DNA of 64,000 nucleotides from Oscillospiraceae bacterium (GCA_910574995.1 CAJTCS010000004.1:62001-126000); one strand, 5' to 3'. Positions 16,165-25,064 are shown, numbered from the stretch's first letter. Translations and numbers: made by a program. Notes: generated from the letters alone by a model not told the origin.

Positions 16165-16197
16165 ATGACAGGTTTACCGCCCCCCATGCCCTATACT
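16165..16197 (+). promoter_or_regulatory. spoIIGA promoter with 21-bp spacer
   Basis: ATGACA (16165-16170) and TATACT (16192-16197) are separated by 21 bp. Spo0A-activated spoIIG promoters of Bacillus have a similarly long spacer (22 bp). The complement of the -35 region, TGTCATA, matches 5 of 7 bases of the 0A box. Confidence 0.68.
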
Positions 16198-16260
16198 TAG
16201 GGGTATAGCCGCTGGGCCGGGCGGGGTTTCCCGGCCCCGGCCGCCTTACCTGCTGGGGGG

Positions 16261-17109
16261 ATGCCCTTGACCATATACGCGGATGTTTTTGTCATTGTAA
16301 ACCTGTACATAGACTTCTTCCTGCTGTGGTGCGTCCGGCGGTTTTTGCGCCTGCCGGCCAAAACCTGGCGGCTGGTGGCCGGGGGGCTTTCCGGGGCCCT
16401 GTGCGCCCTTGTGGGGCTGGCCCCACTGCCCCCCTGGCTTTCCCTGCTGGCAGGCGGCGGGGCGGCCTTGGGGGCGGCAGCCGCGGCCTTTTGCCCCATA
16501 GCGTGGCGGCGGCTGTTGCGGGCCTGGCTGTGCCTGTGGGCGTTCTCCTTCCTGCTGGCCGGGTTCTTCCTGTTTTTGACCCGCTTCTTCGTCCCCAGCC
16601 ATGCGGCCGTTGTGGGCAGCGCCATTTATCTGGACCTGTCGCTGCCGCTGTTGTTGGCCTTCACCTGCGGGGCCTACGGGGTTTTCTGGGTATTCGGGCG
16701 GCTTTTCCCACAGGAATCGGCCATACTGCGCCTGTACCGCCTGCGGATCGAGCACCAAGGCGCCAGTGTGGAGCTTACGGCCAAGGCGGACACGGGCAAT
16801 GCCCTGCGGGAGCCCTTCTCGGGCCTGCCCGTGGTGGTGTGCCAGGCGGACGCTGTAACAGCCGTCACGCCGGCTGCCGCCCAGGGCTTCCTGGAAACAG
16901 GCGCGGCCCCAGGGCCGGGGGACGGCCTGCGGCTTGTCCCCTACGAAAGCCTGGGCGGGGCGGGGGTGCTGCCCGCTTTCCGGCCAGAACGGGTCATAGA
17001 CGTGAAAACAGGCCGTGAGCTGCCCTGCTACCTGGCCCTGCACAAGCAGCGGCTCTCCTCCGGCCAGTTCGCCGCCCTTTACAACCCCGACCTGTTCCCG
17101 CCCGGATAA
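16261..17109 (+). CDS. spoIIGA: Sigma-E processing peptidase SpoIIGA
   Basis: This protein of about 280 residues is the membrane aspartic protease that removes the pro-sequence of sigma-E in the mother cell. The N-terminal half is five or so membrane helices starting with TIYADVFVIVNLYIDF. The C-terminal protease domain has the catalytic ADTGN motif and later LVPYESLGG and the family tail ALYNPDLF. The ATG at 16261 has the GGGGGG directly against it, so the in-frame TTG at 16267, six bases beyond that purine run, may be the true start. sigE follows 45 bp downstream, the standard pairing. Confidence 0.93.
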   Translation: MPLTIYADVFVIVNLYIDFFLLWCVRRFLRLPAKTWRLVAGGLSGALCALVGLAPLPPWLSLLAGGGAALGAAAAAFCPIAWRRLLRAWLCLWAFSFLLAGFFLFLTRFFVPSHAAVVGSAIYLDLSLPLLLAFTCGAYGVFWVFGRLFPQESAILRLYRLRIEHQGASVELTAKADTGNALREPFSGLPVVVCQADAVTAVTPAAAQGFLETGAAPGPGDGLRLVPYESLGGAGVLPAFRPERVIDVKTGRELPCYLALHKQRLSSGQFAALYNPDLFPPG

Positions 17110-17153
17110 AGGCCGGGGGATATCTTTGAAAAATCTGAAACGAGGTGCTTTCC

Positions 17154-17864
17154 ATGCGGTACATCCGGCAAATCCAGAAGATAGTCGCCACGTGGCTGGG
17201 CAGGCTTTTCCCCGCCCCCTGCCACTACATCAACGGCCCAGACACCCTGCCCCCGCCCCTGACCAAGGCCCAGGAGGCCCAGGTGCTGGAGGACATCCGC
17301 AACGGCGTGCCCGGCGCCCGAGAGCCCCTCATCACCCACAACCTGCGGCTGGTGGTGTACATTGCCAAAAAATTTGAAAGCCCCGGCGCCGGGGTGGAAG
17401 ACCTGATCTCCATCGGCACCATTGGGCTTATCAAGGCAGTGAACACCTTCCGGGTGGAAAAGAACATCAAGCTGGCCACCTACGCCTCCCGGTGCATTGA
17501 AAACGAAATCCTGATGTACCTGCGGAAAAGCTCCCAGCTGCGCAACGAAGTGTCTATCGACGACCCCCTGAACGTGGACTGGGACGGCAACGAGCTGCTG
17601 CTTTCCGACCTGCTGGGCAGCGAGCCCGACGCCGTGAACCGGGGCGTGGAGCAGGAAGCGGAAAAAGAGCTGCTGCTGGCCGCCGTGGGCAAGCTGCCCC
17701 CCCGGGAGAAGAAGATTATGCAGCTGCGTTTCGGGCTGGAATCGGCCAAAGAGCACACCCAAAAAGAGGTGGCCGACCAACTGGGCATCTCCCAGTCCTA
17801 CATCTCCCGGCTGGAAAAGCGCATCATCCACCGCCTGCGCCGGGACCTGGAAAAAGCCGGGTAA
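17154..17864 (+). CDS. sigE: RNA polymerase sporulation sigma factor E
   Basis: This 236-residue sigma-70 family protein is the first mother-cell sigma factor. The N-terminal pro-sequence, ending around [13 protein letters not shown], matches the region where SpoIIGA cuts. Region 2 ([34 protein letters not shown]), the -10-recognition [16 protein letters not shown] and the region 4 helix-turn-helix ([20 protein letters not shown]) are complete. The ATG at 17154 follows GAGGTG. sigG, which often follows sigE, is not here. Confidence 0.97.
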   Translation: MRYIRQIQKIVATWLGRLFPAPCHYINGPDTLPPPLTKAQEAQVLEDIRNGVPGAREPLITHNLRLVVYIAKKFESPGAGVEDLISIGTIGLIKAVNTFRVEKNIKLATYASRCIENEILMYLRKSSQLRNEVSIDDPLNVDWDGNELLLSDLLGSEPDAVNRGVEQEAEKELLLAAVGKLPPREKKIMQLRFGLESAKEHTQKEVADQLGISQSYISRLEKRIIHRLRRDLEKAG

Positions 17865-17871
17865 AGTACGC

Positions 17872-17899
17872 AAAAGGGCCGGGGGAACCCCCGGCCCTT
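17872..17899. terminator. Bidirectional terminator between sigE and thiT
   Basis: AAAAGGGCCGGGGG and CCCCCGGCCCTTG form a perfect stem between the convergent genes; A and T tracts flank it. Confidence 0.85.
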
Positions 17900-17927
17900 G
17901 CCATATTACACGTTTTGGGACGGCCGC

Positions 17928-18566
17928 TTATTTCCCCGGCTGGGCCCCCGGGCCCAGGATCTGCTTGCCGGCAAACTGCATCAGCAAGAACGCCGCCGCG
18001 CAGGTGATAAGTATCTCGGGGACCATATATGTGCCATTATAAACCGTGGAATAGACCATGGCAAGCGAGTTGCCGGAAAGGCCGCCCAGCCCTGGGAAGA
18101 ACGCGGCCACCAGCTCCCGCATATAGCTGACCTCCATAAACTGGGCCCACAAAAGCCATCCGGAGAGGATGGAACAGACATACCGCAGCGCCATGGCTGC
18201 CAGGCAGCCCAGGGTAAAAGCCAAAGGCGTGTTCCGAAGCCTGCCCCGGAACAGCCCGGCCAGGCCCAGCACTGTGAATGCCAGCAGATAGTCTAGGAAA
18301 ATAGAGCCCGCCACCGTGGCCCCGGAAATGCCCTTGAGACCGTCCAGGCCGAAAAGCAGCTCTAAAACGCTGAAGACAAAGCCTGCGCCCAGGCCCCATT
18401 TGACGCCCGCCCGGTAGGAAAAGAGCATCACCGGCAACATAGAGCACAAGGTGATGCTGCCCCCATAAGGCAGGTCGAAGACCTTGATAAAAGATAGGGC
18501 CGTGGCCAGGGCCACCAGGACGCCCCCTGTCACCAGGTTTGCCGTGCGTGAAGATCGTGCGTTCAT
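17928..18566 (-). CDS. thiT: Energy-coupled thiamine transporter ThiT
   Basis: This 212-residue membrane protein is the substrate-binding S component of a thiamine ECF transporter; it would work with shared EcfA, EcfA' and EcfT encoded elsewhere. About six hydrophobic segments are visible. ThiT-type signatures include YGGSITLCSMLPVMLFSYRAG, GLGAGFVFSVLELLFG and the tryptophan-containing SGWLLWAQF near the thiamine site. The ATG at 18566 follows AAGGATGG. A TPP riboswitch upstream confirms the substrate. Confidence 0.95.
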   Translation of the reverse strand: MNARSSRTANLVTGGVLVALATALSFIKVFDLPYGGSITLCSMLPVMLFSYRAGVKWGLGAGFVFSVLELLFGLDGLKGISGATVAGSIFLDYLLAFTVLGLAGLFRGRLRNTPLAFTLGCLAAMALRYVCSILSGWLLWAQFMEVSYMRELVAAFFPGLGGLSGNSLAMVYSTVYNGTYMVPEILITCAAAFLLMQFAGKQILGPGAQPGK

Positions 18567-18608
18567 GTTTCCATCCTTCTTTCTATAAAAATATGATAGG
18601 GTGAAAAA

Positions 18609-18644
18609 TGAAAAATGCCACTTGGGGAAAACCCCAAATGACAT
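18609..18644 (-). terminator. Expression-platform terminator of the TPP riboswitch
   Basis: On the minus strand ATGTCATTTGGGG pairs with CCCCAAGTGGCAT around TTTT and is followed by TTTTTCATTTTT. It lies between the riboswitch and thiT and would switch transcription off when TPP binds. Confidence 0.75.
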
Positions 18645-18734
18645 AGAAAAACATTCCCACGCCCGGCTGGCTGCTTCCAGCATATACCGAATCTTTCGGA
18701 AATCATGAGGAACAGCCCCGGCCCGTATGATGAA

Positions 18735-18840
18735 ATGCTCCCTACGTCGGTATTACCCGCATCAGGTTCCTGCCCTTTTGGGCATAGGGTTTAAGCTCTG
18801 GGCTCCTCTCAGCTGCCTGGACGGCGGCACCCCTACTTTC
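18735..18840 (-). promoter_or_regulatory. TPP riboswitch
   Basis: The minus strand carries the conserved THI-element parts: GGGGTGCC at the 5' end, GCTGAGAGG, ACCC, GAACCTGATGCGGGTAATACC and the closing GTAGGG. It lies in the leader of thiT and should repress it when thiamine pyrophosphate is abundant. Confidence 0.96.
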
Positions 18841-18854
18841 ATTTTTCGGCTTCT

Positions 18855-18883
18855 ATTGTAAAGCCTGCGCCGGGTTTTGTCAA
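18855..18883 (-). promoter_or_regulatory. thiT promoter
   Basis: TTGACA (18878-18883) and TACAAT (18855-18860) are 17 bp apart on the minus strand, just before the riboswitch. Confidence 0.88.
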
Positions 18884-18945
18884 CCGCGTTTTTTTACAGG
18901 GGGCGCCCAAAGGGCCGCCGGCCGCTTCCCCGGCCCAAAAAGGCG

Positions 18946-18974
18946 TTGACAGGGGGCACAACATGTGGTATACT
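18946..18974 (+). promoter_or_regulatory. Promoter of the rpmG-secE-nusG-rplKA operon
   Basis: TTGACA (18946-18951) and TATACT (18969-18974) are separated by 17 bp. A leader of about 120 bases follows before rpmG; I see no tRNA-Trp gene in it, which often sits here in related bacteria. Confidence 0.88.
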
Positions 18975-19101
18975 GGCAATACCTCGGGACGAGGCTTTCT
19001 TTGTGTTGCCCGCAGGCAAGGGAGAGGGCTTGGCCCTTGAGGGAGGCCGGGGCGCGTGCCGCCCCAAAATTATTTCCGTAAAACGGGAGGTGCCGACAAA
19101 A

Positions 19102-19251
19102 ATGAGAGTGAAGATCACGCTGGCCTGCACAGAGTGCAAGCAAAGGAACTATCTGAGCAAGAAAAACAAGAAGAACGACCCCGACAGGCTGGAAATGAAC
19201 AAGTATTGCAGGTTCTGCCGGAAACACACCCTGCACAGGGAAACCAGGTAA
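19102..19251 (+). CDS. rpmG: 50S ribosomal protein L33
   Basis: This 49-residue zinc-ribbon form of L33 has the four cysteines in two pairs, CTEC and CRFC, and the usual [18 protein letters not shown] sequence. GGGAGG precedes the ATG. It is the first gene of the rpmG-secE-nusG-rplK-rplA operon. Confidence 0.96.
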   Translation: MRVKITLACTECKQRNYLSKKNKKNDPDRLEMNKYCRFCRKHTLHRETR

Positions 19252-19263
19252 GGAGTGGCGAGC

Positions 19264-19521
19264 ATGGCAGACAACGGGAAAAAGACCGAAAAGAAAGCAG
19301 ACAAGCCCAACGCGCTGGTCGGGTTCGGGAAGCGCACGGTAAAGTTCTTCCGGGACTGCAAGGGCGAGGTAAAGAAGATCGTATGGCCCACGCCCAAGGC
19401 GGCCCTTAAGAACACGGGGGTCGTCCTGGTCACCATTGCCGTCTTGGGGCTGTTCGTTTTTGCCCTGGATACCGCTTTTATGAACCTTTTAAGCCTGGTA
19501 ATGGACGTAGCCAAGGTCTGA
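19264..19521 (+). CDS. secE: Preprotein translocase subunit SecE
   Basis: This 85-residue protein is the small SecE type with one C-terminal membrane helix (LVTIAVLGLFVFALDTAF) and the conserved amphipathic FFRDCKGEVKKIVWPTP before it. It stabilises SecY in the Sec translocon. The ATG at 19264 follows AAGGAG. It lies in the standard position between rpmG and nusG. Confidence 0.96.
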   Translation: MADNGKKTEKKADKPNALVGFGKRTVKFFRDCKGEVKKIVWPTPKAALKNTGVVLVTIAVLGLFVFALDTAFMNLLSLVMDVAKV

Positions 19522-19544
19522 TGGGCGCACACCGGAGGTGACGC

Positions 19545-20069
19545 ATGGCAGAGGAAGCAAGATGGTACGTGGTACACACCTACTCCGGCTATGAGAACAA
19601 GGTAGCCTCGAACCTGGAAAAGACGGTGGAAAACCGCCAGCTGCAAGAGCTGATCCAGGAGATCCGCGTGCCCACCGAAAAAGTAACCGAGATCACAGAT
19701 ACGGGCAAGCGCAAGGAAGTGGAGCGCAAAATCTTCCCCGGCTATGTGATTGTAAAGATGATTATGACAGACGAATCCTGGTACGCCGTGCGGAACATCC
19801 GCGGGTGCACCGGGTTCGTGGGCCCCTCCTCCAAGCCCGTGCCCCTGACAGACGCCGAGGTGGCGAACCTGGGCATCGAGAAGCGGGAGTTCGAGGTAAG
19901 CTATAAGGTAGGGGATTCCGTAAATATCGTGGACGGCCCCCTGGAAGGCTTCATCGGCACCGTGGAGGAAATGGATGTGGAGAAGAACCGCATCCGCGTC
20001 ACGGTATCCATGTTTGGCAGGGACACCCCTGTAGAGCTGGAGCTGGACCAGGCCGAGCCTGTGGGCTGA
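19545..20069 (+). CDS. nusG: Transcription termination/antitermination factor NusG
   Basis: The 174-residue product has the NGN domain beginning WYVVHTYSGYENKV and containing KRKEVERKIFPGYV, and a C-terminal KOW domain with VGDSVNIVDGPLEGFIGTVEE. It binds RNA polymerase and influences pausing and termination. GGAGG precedes the ATG. Confidence 0.97.
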   Translation: MAEEARWYVVHTYSGYENKVASNLEKTVENRQLQELIQEIRVPTEKVTEITDTGKRKEVERKIFPGYVIVKMIMTDESWYAVRNIRGCTGFVGPSSKPVPLTDAEVANLGIEKREFEVSYKVGDSVNIVDGPLEGFIGTVEEMDVEKNRIRVTVSMFGRDTPVELELDQAEPVG

Positions 20070-20235
20070 GGGCCCTTTCCAGAAATGAAAGAATTAAGGA
20101 AATTATACGTTCTAGTAAGATCAGCCCTGTAACGGGCGGCGCGGCCGCCCCGTGGGAGATGCAGCTGAAATTTACCGCGGCCCGCCGCAAACGGCTGTAT
20201 CGTCCGAACCACACCAGAAAGGAAGAGATCAGAAA

Positions 20236-20661
20236 ATGGCACAGAAAGTAACGGGCTTTATCAAGCTCCAGATCCCCGCCGGCAAAGCGACCCCGGCCCC
20301 CCCTGTCGGCCCCGCTTTGGGCCAGCACGGCGTAAACATCATGGCGTTTACCAAGGAATTCAACGAGCGCACCAAAAACGACGTGGGCCTCATCATCCCC
20401 GTGGTAATCACCGTTTATGCCGACCGTTCCTTTACTTTCATCACCAAAACCCCGCCTGCCGCCGTCCTTATCAAGAAGGCCTGCGGCATTGAGTCCGCCT
20501 CTGGCGAGCCCAACAAGAAGAAAGTAGCCAAAATTACCCGCGAGCAGGTGCAGAAGATTGCCGAACAGAAAATGCCCGACCTGAACGCCGGTTCTGTCGA
20601 GGCCGCTATGAGCATGATCGCCGGCACAGCCCGCAGCATGGGCATTGAAGTAGTAGACTAA
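20236..20661 (+). CDS. rplK: 50S ribosomal protein L11
   Basis: This 141-residue protein has the L11 N-terminal [16 protein letters not shown] motif, the proline pair near residues 21-22 and the rRNA-binding C-terminal domain ending in [12 protein letters not shown]. The ATG at 20236 follows GAAAGGAAGAG. About 165 bp separate it from nusG. Confidence 0.97.
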   Translation: MAQKVTGFIKLQIPAGKATPAPPVGPALGQHGVNIMAFTKEFNERTKNDVGLIIPVVITVYADRSFTFITKTPPAAVLIKKACGIESASGEPNKKKVAKITREQVQKIAEQKMPDLNAGSVEAAMSMIAGTARSMGIEVVD

Positions 20662-20681
20662 GGCGCAGGGGGGAAATGACA

Positions 20682-21374
20682 ATGAAACATGGTAAGAAAT
20701 ATAGAGAGGGCGCAAAGCTTATCGAGCGCCAGAAGCTGTATGAAGCGGGCGAAGCCCTTGACCTGTGTGTCAAGACGGGCAAGGCCAAGTTCGACGAGAC
20801 CGTGGAGCTGCATGTAAAGCTGGGCGTTGACGGCCGCCACGCGGACCAGCTGGTCCGCGGCGCTATTGTCCTGCCCCACGGCACCGGAAAGAACGTGCGG
20901 GTATTGGTCATCTGCAAGGGCGACAACATCGAGGCCGCCCAGAACGCCGGCGCAGACTATGTAGGCGCGGAAGAAATGGTACAGAAGATCCAGGGCGAAG
21001 GCTGGATGGATTTTGACGTGCTCATCACCACGCCGGACATGATGGGCCTGGTAGGCCGCCTGGGCAAGCTGCTGGGCCCCCGGGGCCTGATGCCAAACCC
21101 CAAGGCTGGCACTGTAACGCCCGACGTGGCCCGTGCCGTGCAGGAGGCCAAGGCTGGTAAGATCGAGTACCGCCTGGACCGCACCAACATCATCCACTGC
21201 CCCATCGGCAAGGTTTCTTTCGGCGTAGAGAAGCTTTCTGAGAACTTCAACACCTTGATGGACGCCATTGTCAAGGCAAAGCCTGCCGCCGCCAAGGGCC
21301 AGTATGTGCGCTCTTGCGTGGTCAGCGCCACCATGGGCCCCGGCGTAAAAATCAGCCCCGCTAAGTTTATCTAA
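20682..21374 (+). CDS. rplA: 50S ribosomal protein L1
   Basis: This 230-residue protein begins MKHGKKY and contains the L1 signatures [13 protein letters not shown] and [16 protein letters not shown]. It binds 23S rRNA and may repress its own mRNA. The start at 20682 gives the better distance to GGGGGG than the ATG two codons earlier. Unlike most Firmicutes, rplJ and rplL do not follow; a terminator does. Confidence 0.97.
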   Translation: MKHGKKYREGAKLIERQKLYEAGEALDLCVKTGKAKFDETVELHVKLGVDGRHADQLVRGAIVLPHGTGKNVRVLVICKGDNIEAAQNAGADYVGAEEMVQKIQGEGWMDFDVLITTPDMMGLVGRLGKLLGPRGLMPNPKAGTVTPDVARAVQEAKAGKIEYRLDRTNIIHCPIGKVSFGVEKLSENFNTLMDAIVKAKPAAAKGQYVRSCVVSATMGPGVKISPAKFI

Positions 21375-21460
21375 GGCCTGATAACCGCTGGACATGGCAA
21401 GGCAAGGCCCCTAAAAAAAGCCTTTCAATTGGAGAGGATCGGGGCTGTCTTAAATATTTA

Positions 21461-21510
21461 AAAAGGGACGGGTGAGAAGCCGCTGCTTTTCACCCGTCCC
21501 TTTTATTTTG
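21461..21510. terminator. Bidirectional terminator between rplA and livF
   Basis: AAAAGGGACGGGTGA and TCACCCGTCCCTTTT form a long stem with A and T tracts on both sides, separating the convergent ribosomal and liv operons. The 85 bp between rplA and this stem hold no recognisable L10 leader. Confidence 0.92.
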
Positions 21511-21559
21511 CCATATCATGCCTGCCCTATCCTGGGGCTACATAATTACAAATATGCCA

Positions 21560-22273
21560 TTACCCGCCCAGGTAAGCCTTGCGGATCTCCTCGCTGGCAG
21601 CCAGTTCTGCGCCGGAACCCTCCATCACAACCCGGCCAGATTCCAGCACATAAGCACGGTCGGCGATCTGCAGTGCCATTTCAGCGTTCTGCTCTACCAG
21701 TAGGATGGTAGTGCCGGACTTATGCAGCTCGGCGATGATGTCGAAAATCTGCTCTACCAGGATTGGGGAAAGGCCCATAGAGGGCTCGTCCAGCATCAGC
21801 AAGCGCGGATGGCTCATCAACGCCCGGCCCATAGCCAGCATCTGCTGTTCGCCGCCAGAAAGGGTGCCCGCCACCTGTTTTTTCCGTTCCTCCAGCCGGG
21901 GGAAACGCCCAAACACATTCTCCAGGTCCTCTTTCGCGGGCTTCCCCTTACAGAAAGCCCCCATCTCCAGGTTTTCCAGCACGGTCATCTGCAGGAAGAT
22001 ACGCCTGCCCTCTGGCACATGGGCCAGGCCGCGGGCTACCATTTTATGGGGGGCCACCCGGGCCAGGTCTAATATGCCGCCGTCCTCTGGGGTATAGGAG
22101 ATGCTGCCGCTTTCCGGGCGGATCAGCCCGGTGATGGTGTGCAGGGTGGTGGTCTTCCCCGCGCCGTTGGCGCCGATAAGCGCCACCACCTCCCCAGCGT
22201 TCACCTCAAAGGAGACGTCTTTAATGGCGTGGATCTTGTCATAGTATACATTGATATTGTCCACTTTCAGCAT
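21560..22273 (-). CDS. livF: Branched-chain amino acid ABC transporter ATPase LivF
   Basis: This 237-residue ATPase has Walker A GANGAGKTTTL, signature LSGGEQQMLAMGRAL and Walker B LLMLDEPSMGL. It is the last gene of a complete livJHMGF operon. Its start overlaps the end of livG by 7 bp, which suggests translational coupling. Together with LivG it would power uptake of leucine, isoleucine, valine or related amino acids. Confidence 0.94.
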   Translation of the reverse strand: MLKVDNINVYYDKIHAIKDVSFEVNAGEVVALIGANGAGKTTTLHTITGLIRPESGSISYTPEDGGILDLARVAPHKMVARGLAHVPEGRRIFLQMTVLENLEMGAFCKGKPAKEDLENVFGRFPRLEERKKQVAGTLSGGEQQMLAMGRALMSHPRLLMLDEPSMGLSPILVEQIFDIIAELHKSGTTILLVEQNAEMALQIADRAYVLESGRVVMEGSGAELAASEEIRKAYLGG

Positions 22274-23124
22274 GATTCCGCCCCCCTTTTCCCCAGATAG
22301 GCTTCGATCACGGTGGGGTTACGGCGGATATCCTCCGCTGTGCCCTTGGCAATGACCTGGCCGAAATTCAACACGCAGATGCCCTCGCAAATGCCCATGA
22401 CCAGCTTCATATCGTGCTCGATAAGCAGCACGGCAATCTGGAAGGTATCCCGTATCTTGACGATGTTCTCCATCAGTTCCGCCGTCTCCGCCGGGTTCAT
22501 GCCGGCGGCTGGTTCGTCCAGCAGCAGCAGGCAGGGGTTTGTGGCCAGGGCACGGACGATCTCCAGCCGGCGCTGGGCGCCATAAGGCAGGTTGCCGGCC
22601 CGCCAGTTGGCCATATACTCCATGTTGAAGATGGAAAGCAGCTCCATAGCCCGCTGGTGGGCCTCTTTTTCCGTTTTCCAATAGGAGGGCAGCCGTAGGA
22701 TCCCCTCTAAGGTACTGTATTTTTTCTGGTTGTGCAGGCCGATCTTCACGTTATCCTCTACCGACAGGTTGGAAAACAGGCGGATATTCTGGAAGGTGCG
22801 GGCAATGCCCATTTTGTTGATCTGTACCGTGGTCTTGCCGTGGGTGTCCATGCCGTTTAAAAGGATGGTGCCCCGGGTGGGGGTGTACACCTTGGTCAGC
22901 AGGTTAAAAACGGTGGTCTTCCCCGCGCCGTTAGGGCCGATGAGCCCGGCTATCTCCGTCTTCCCAATGGTAAAATTAAAGTCGTCCACGGCCCGCAGGC
23001 CGCCGAAGTCCACGCCCAGGTGGCTGCATTCCAGCACAGGGACGTGGCCCAGGTCCCGTTCGGGGATGATGGAATGGCTGGGCACGGGGACCATCTTGCC
23101 TTTCTCAAACTGGAAATCAGACAT
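22267..23124 (-). CDS. livG: Branched-chain amino acid ABC transporter ATPase LivG
   Basis: The 285-residue ATPase has Walker A GPNGAGKTTVFNLLT, the LivG-type signature NLPYGAQRRLEIVRAL and Walker B LLLLDEPAAGMN. An N-terminal extension of about 25 residues precedes the ABC domain. The gene overlaps livM by 8 bp and livF by 7 bp. Confidence 0.94.
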   Translation of the reverse strand: MSDFQFEKGKMVPVPSHSIIPERDLGHVPVLECSHLGVDFGGLRAVDDFNFTIGKTEIAGLIGPNGAGKTTVFNLLTKVYTPTRGTILLNGMDTHGKTTVQINKMGIARTFQNIRLFSNLSVEDNVKIGLHNQKKYSTLEGILRLPSYWKTEKEAHQRAMELLSIFNMEYMANWRAGNLPYGAQRRLEIVRALATNPCLLLLDEPAAGMNPAETAELMENIVKIRDTFQIAVLLIEHDMKLVMGICEGICVLNFGQVIAKGTAEDIRRNPTVIEAYLGKRGAESC

Positions 23125-24178
23125 GCGCCTCGCCCTCCTTTTCCTTTTTATGGGGCAGCAGCTTGCCCATCCATATACGGATTTTGGCGTTGTTGGTGAT
23201 GAGCATCATCAAAATGAGGACCACGGCATAAATGAGCATGCGGTAGTCGGAGAATTGCCGCAGCCAGGTTTCTGGCAGGATATACAGCACTGTGGCCGCC
23301 ACAATACTGCCCAGCATATTGCCCAGGCCCCCCAGCACCACGAACACCAGAATGAGGATGGAAGTGTTGAAGTCGAACTTGTTGGCCGTCACCGTGTTCT
23401 GGCTAAGGGCATACAGGGCGCCCGCGGCCCCAGCCATGGCGGCGGAGATGACAAAGGCCATCAGCTTATATTGGGTGGCGTTGATACCCACGCTCTCCGC
23501 GGCAATGCGGTTGTCCCGCAAGGCCATGATAGCCCTGCCGGAACGGCTGTCCACCAGGTTGAATATGATGATAAGGCAGAGCAGAATGATGACAAAGCCC
23601 GCTGTCAGGGTAGAGATCTTGGTGATGCCGGAGATGCCGTTGGGGCCGTTGACGATCATCATACCCCCTTTGCCCAGGCCGATATCCGGGTTCAAAAAGC
23701 CGACGCGCAGGCCAGCGGGGTCTTTACCCACATACAGGTTGGTCACCACGGTTTTGATGATCTCGCCGAAAGCCAGGGTCACAATAGCCAGATAGTCGCC
23801 CCGCAGCCGCAGCACCGGCACGCCCACAACAACCCCCGCTACAGCGGCCAGCAAGGCCCCCACGGCCACAGCAGCAGCCATGCGGGCCCAATCGGGCACG
23901 CCGGCGCCGTTAAGCGCCATAGCGGCCGTTGCCCCGCAAAAGGCCCCCACGCTCATAAAGCCCGCATGGCCCAGGGACAGCTCCCCCAGCACGCCAACCG
24001 TCAGGTTTAAAGAGATGGCAGCGATGATATAGGCGCACATGGGCACCAGCAGCCCCTGCAGGGCCGAGGGCATGGCCCCCGCGGACACCACGGAAGCCAG
24101 CACGATAAAAGCCGCGACGACAACGCCGTAGGTGATAAAGTTCTTCCGGGATTTTTTGCGGATAATCAGTCGTTTCAT
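23117..24178 (-). CDS. livM: Branched-chain amino acid ABC transporter permease LivM
   Basis: This 353-residue inner-membrane permease has about ten hydrophobic segments and the LivM features GELSLGHAGFMSVGAF and ALRDNRIAAESVGINATQYKLMAF, the coupling loop for the ATPases. The ATG at 24178 starts just past the livH stop, with AGG about five bases before it; the upstream GTG is less likely. Confidence 0.94.
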   Translation of the reverse strand: MKRLIIRKKSRKNFITYGVVVAAFIVLASVVSAGAMPSALQGLLVPMCAYIIAAISLNLTVGVLGELSLGHAGFMSVGAFCGATAAMALNGAGVPDWARMAAAVAVGALLAAVAGVVVGVPVLRLRGDYLAIVTLAFGEIIKTVVTNLYVGKDPAGLRVGFLNPDIGLGKGGMMIVNGPNGISGITKISTLTAGFVIILLCLIIIFNLVDSRSGRAIMALRDNRIAAESVGINATQYKLMAFVISAAMAGAAGALYALSQNTVTANKFDFNTSILILVFVVLGGLGNMLGSIVAATVLYILPETWLRQFSDYRMLIYAVVLILMMLITNNAKIRIWMGKLLPHKKEKEGEAHV

Positions 24179-24185
24179 AAGCACC

Positions 24186-25064
24186 TCACACCTTCTCGCT
24201 GACTTTCTTGCCCAAAAGCCCGGTGGGCTTCACCAGCAAGATCACGATCAGCACCAGGAACACGATGGCGTTGGCAAGCTCGGTGGAAAGGTAGGCGCTG
24301 GAGAAGATTTCAATGACGCCCAGCAAAATACCGCCCAGGAATGCCCCAGGGATGGACCCGATGCCCCCGAACACGGCCGCGGTGAAAGCCTTGATGCCGG
24401 GCATCGAGCCGGTGGTGGGGATAAGCTTGGGATAAGCGGAGCACAGCAGCACCCCGGCAACGGCCGCCAAGGCAGAGCCGATGGCAAAGGTGATGGAGAT
24501 GGTGCGGTTCACGTTGATGCCCATCAGCTGGGCGGCGTCCTTGTCCTCACTGCAGGCCCGCATGGCCTTGCCCGTGCGGGTTTTGCCGGTGAAAAGGATA
24601 AGCCCCGCCATGATGACCAGGCAGGCCCCGATGGTGACCAGGGTCTTGTAGGGGATGGTCAAGTCCCCTATAAGCTGGATGCCGCCGCTGCCAAAAATGG
24701 CAGGGAAGATGCGGGGGTTCGAGGTCCACATCAGCTGGGCGGCGTTCTGTAAAAAATAGCTGACGCCAATGGCGGTGATGAGCACCGCCAGGCTGGTGAC
24801 CTGCCGCAGGGGCTTATAGGCCAGCTGTTCGATAAGCACGCCCAACAGGGTGCATACCAGCACCGCCGCCAGGATGCCCAGGATGGGGCTCATGCCGAAA
24901 TCGGAACAGATAAAGAAACAGATATAGGCCCCCACCATGATGACGTCGCCGTGGGCGAAGTTCAGCATCTTGGCGATACCGTACACCATGGTATAGCCCA
25001 GGGCGATGATGGCGTACACGCTGCCCAGGCTGACGCCGTTGATAAGATTGTTGACTAAAGACAA
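24186..25064 (-). CDS. livH: Branched-chain amino acid ABC transporter permease LivH
   Basis: This 292-residue permease contains the LivH signatures NGVSLGSVYAIIALGYTMVYG, NFAHGDVIMVGAY and RACSEDKDAAQLMGINVNRTI. The start is taken as TTG at 25064, five bases after GAGGTGG; the frame continues upstream but has no supported start. It lies 211 bp after the substrate-binding protein gene. Confidence 0.93.
   Translation of the reverse strand: MSLVNNLINGVSLGSVYAIIALGYTMVYGIAKMLNFAHGDVIMVGAYICFFICSDFGMSPILGILAAVLVCTLLGVLIEQLAYKPLRQVTSLAVLITAIGVSYFLQNAAQLMWTSNPRIFPAIFGSGGIQLIGDLTIPYKTLVTIGACLVIMAGLILFTGKTRTGKAMRACSEDKDAAQLMGINVNRTISITFAIGSALAAVAGVLLCSAYPKLIPTTGSMPGIKAFTAAVFGGIGSIPGAFLGGILLGVIEIFSSAYLSTELANAIVFLVLIVILLVKPTGLLGKKVSEKV

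Noticed and set aside
18975-19101. Possible tRNA-Trp gene before secE, as in many bacteria
   Set aside because: The leader was read for cloverleaf arms and CCA anticodon; none fit.
21375-21460. Possible L10 leader after rplA
   Set aside because: The expected stem arrangement is not recognisable and rplJ does not follow.
22730-24010. 426-codon open frame antisense to livG and livM
   Set aside because: Shadow of well-defined ABC transporter genes; composition is His/Gln/Gly-rich and motif-free.
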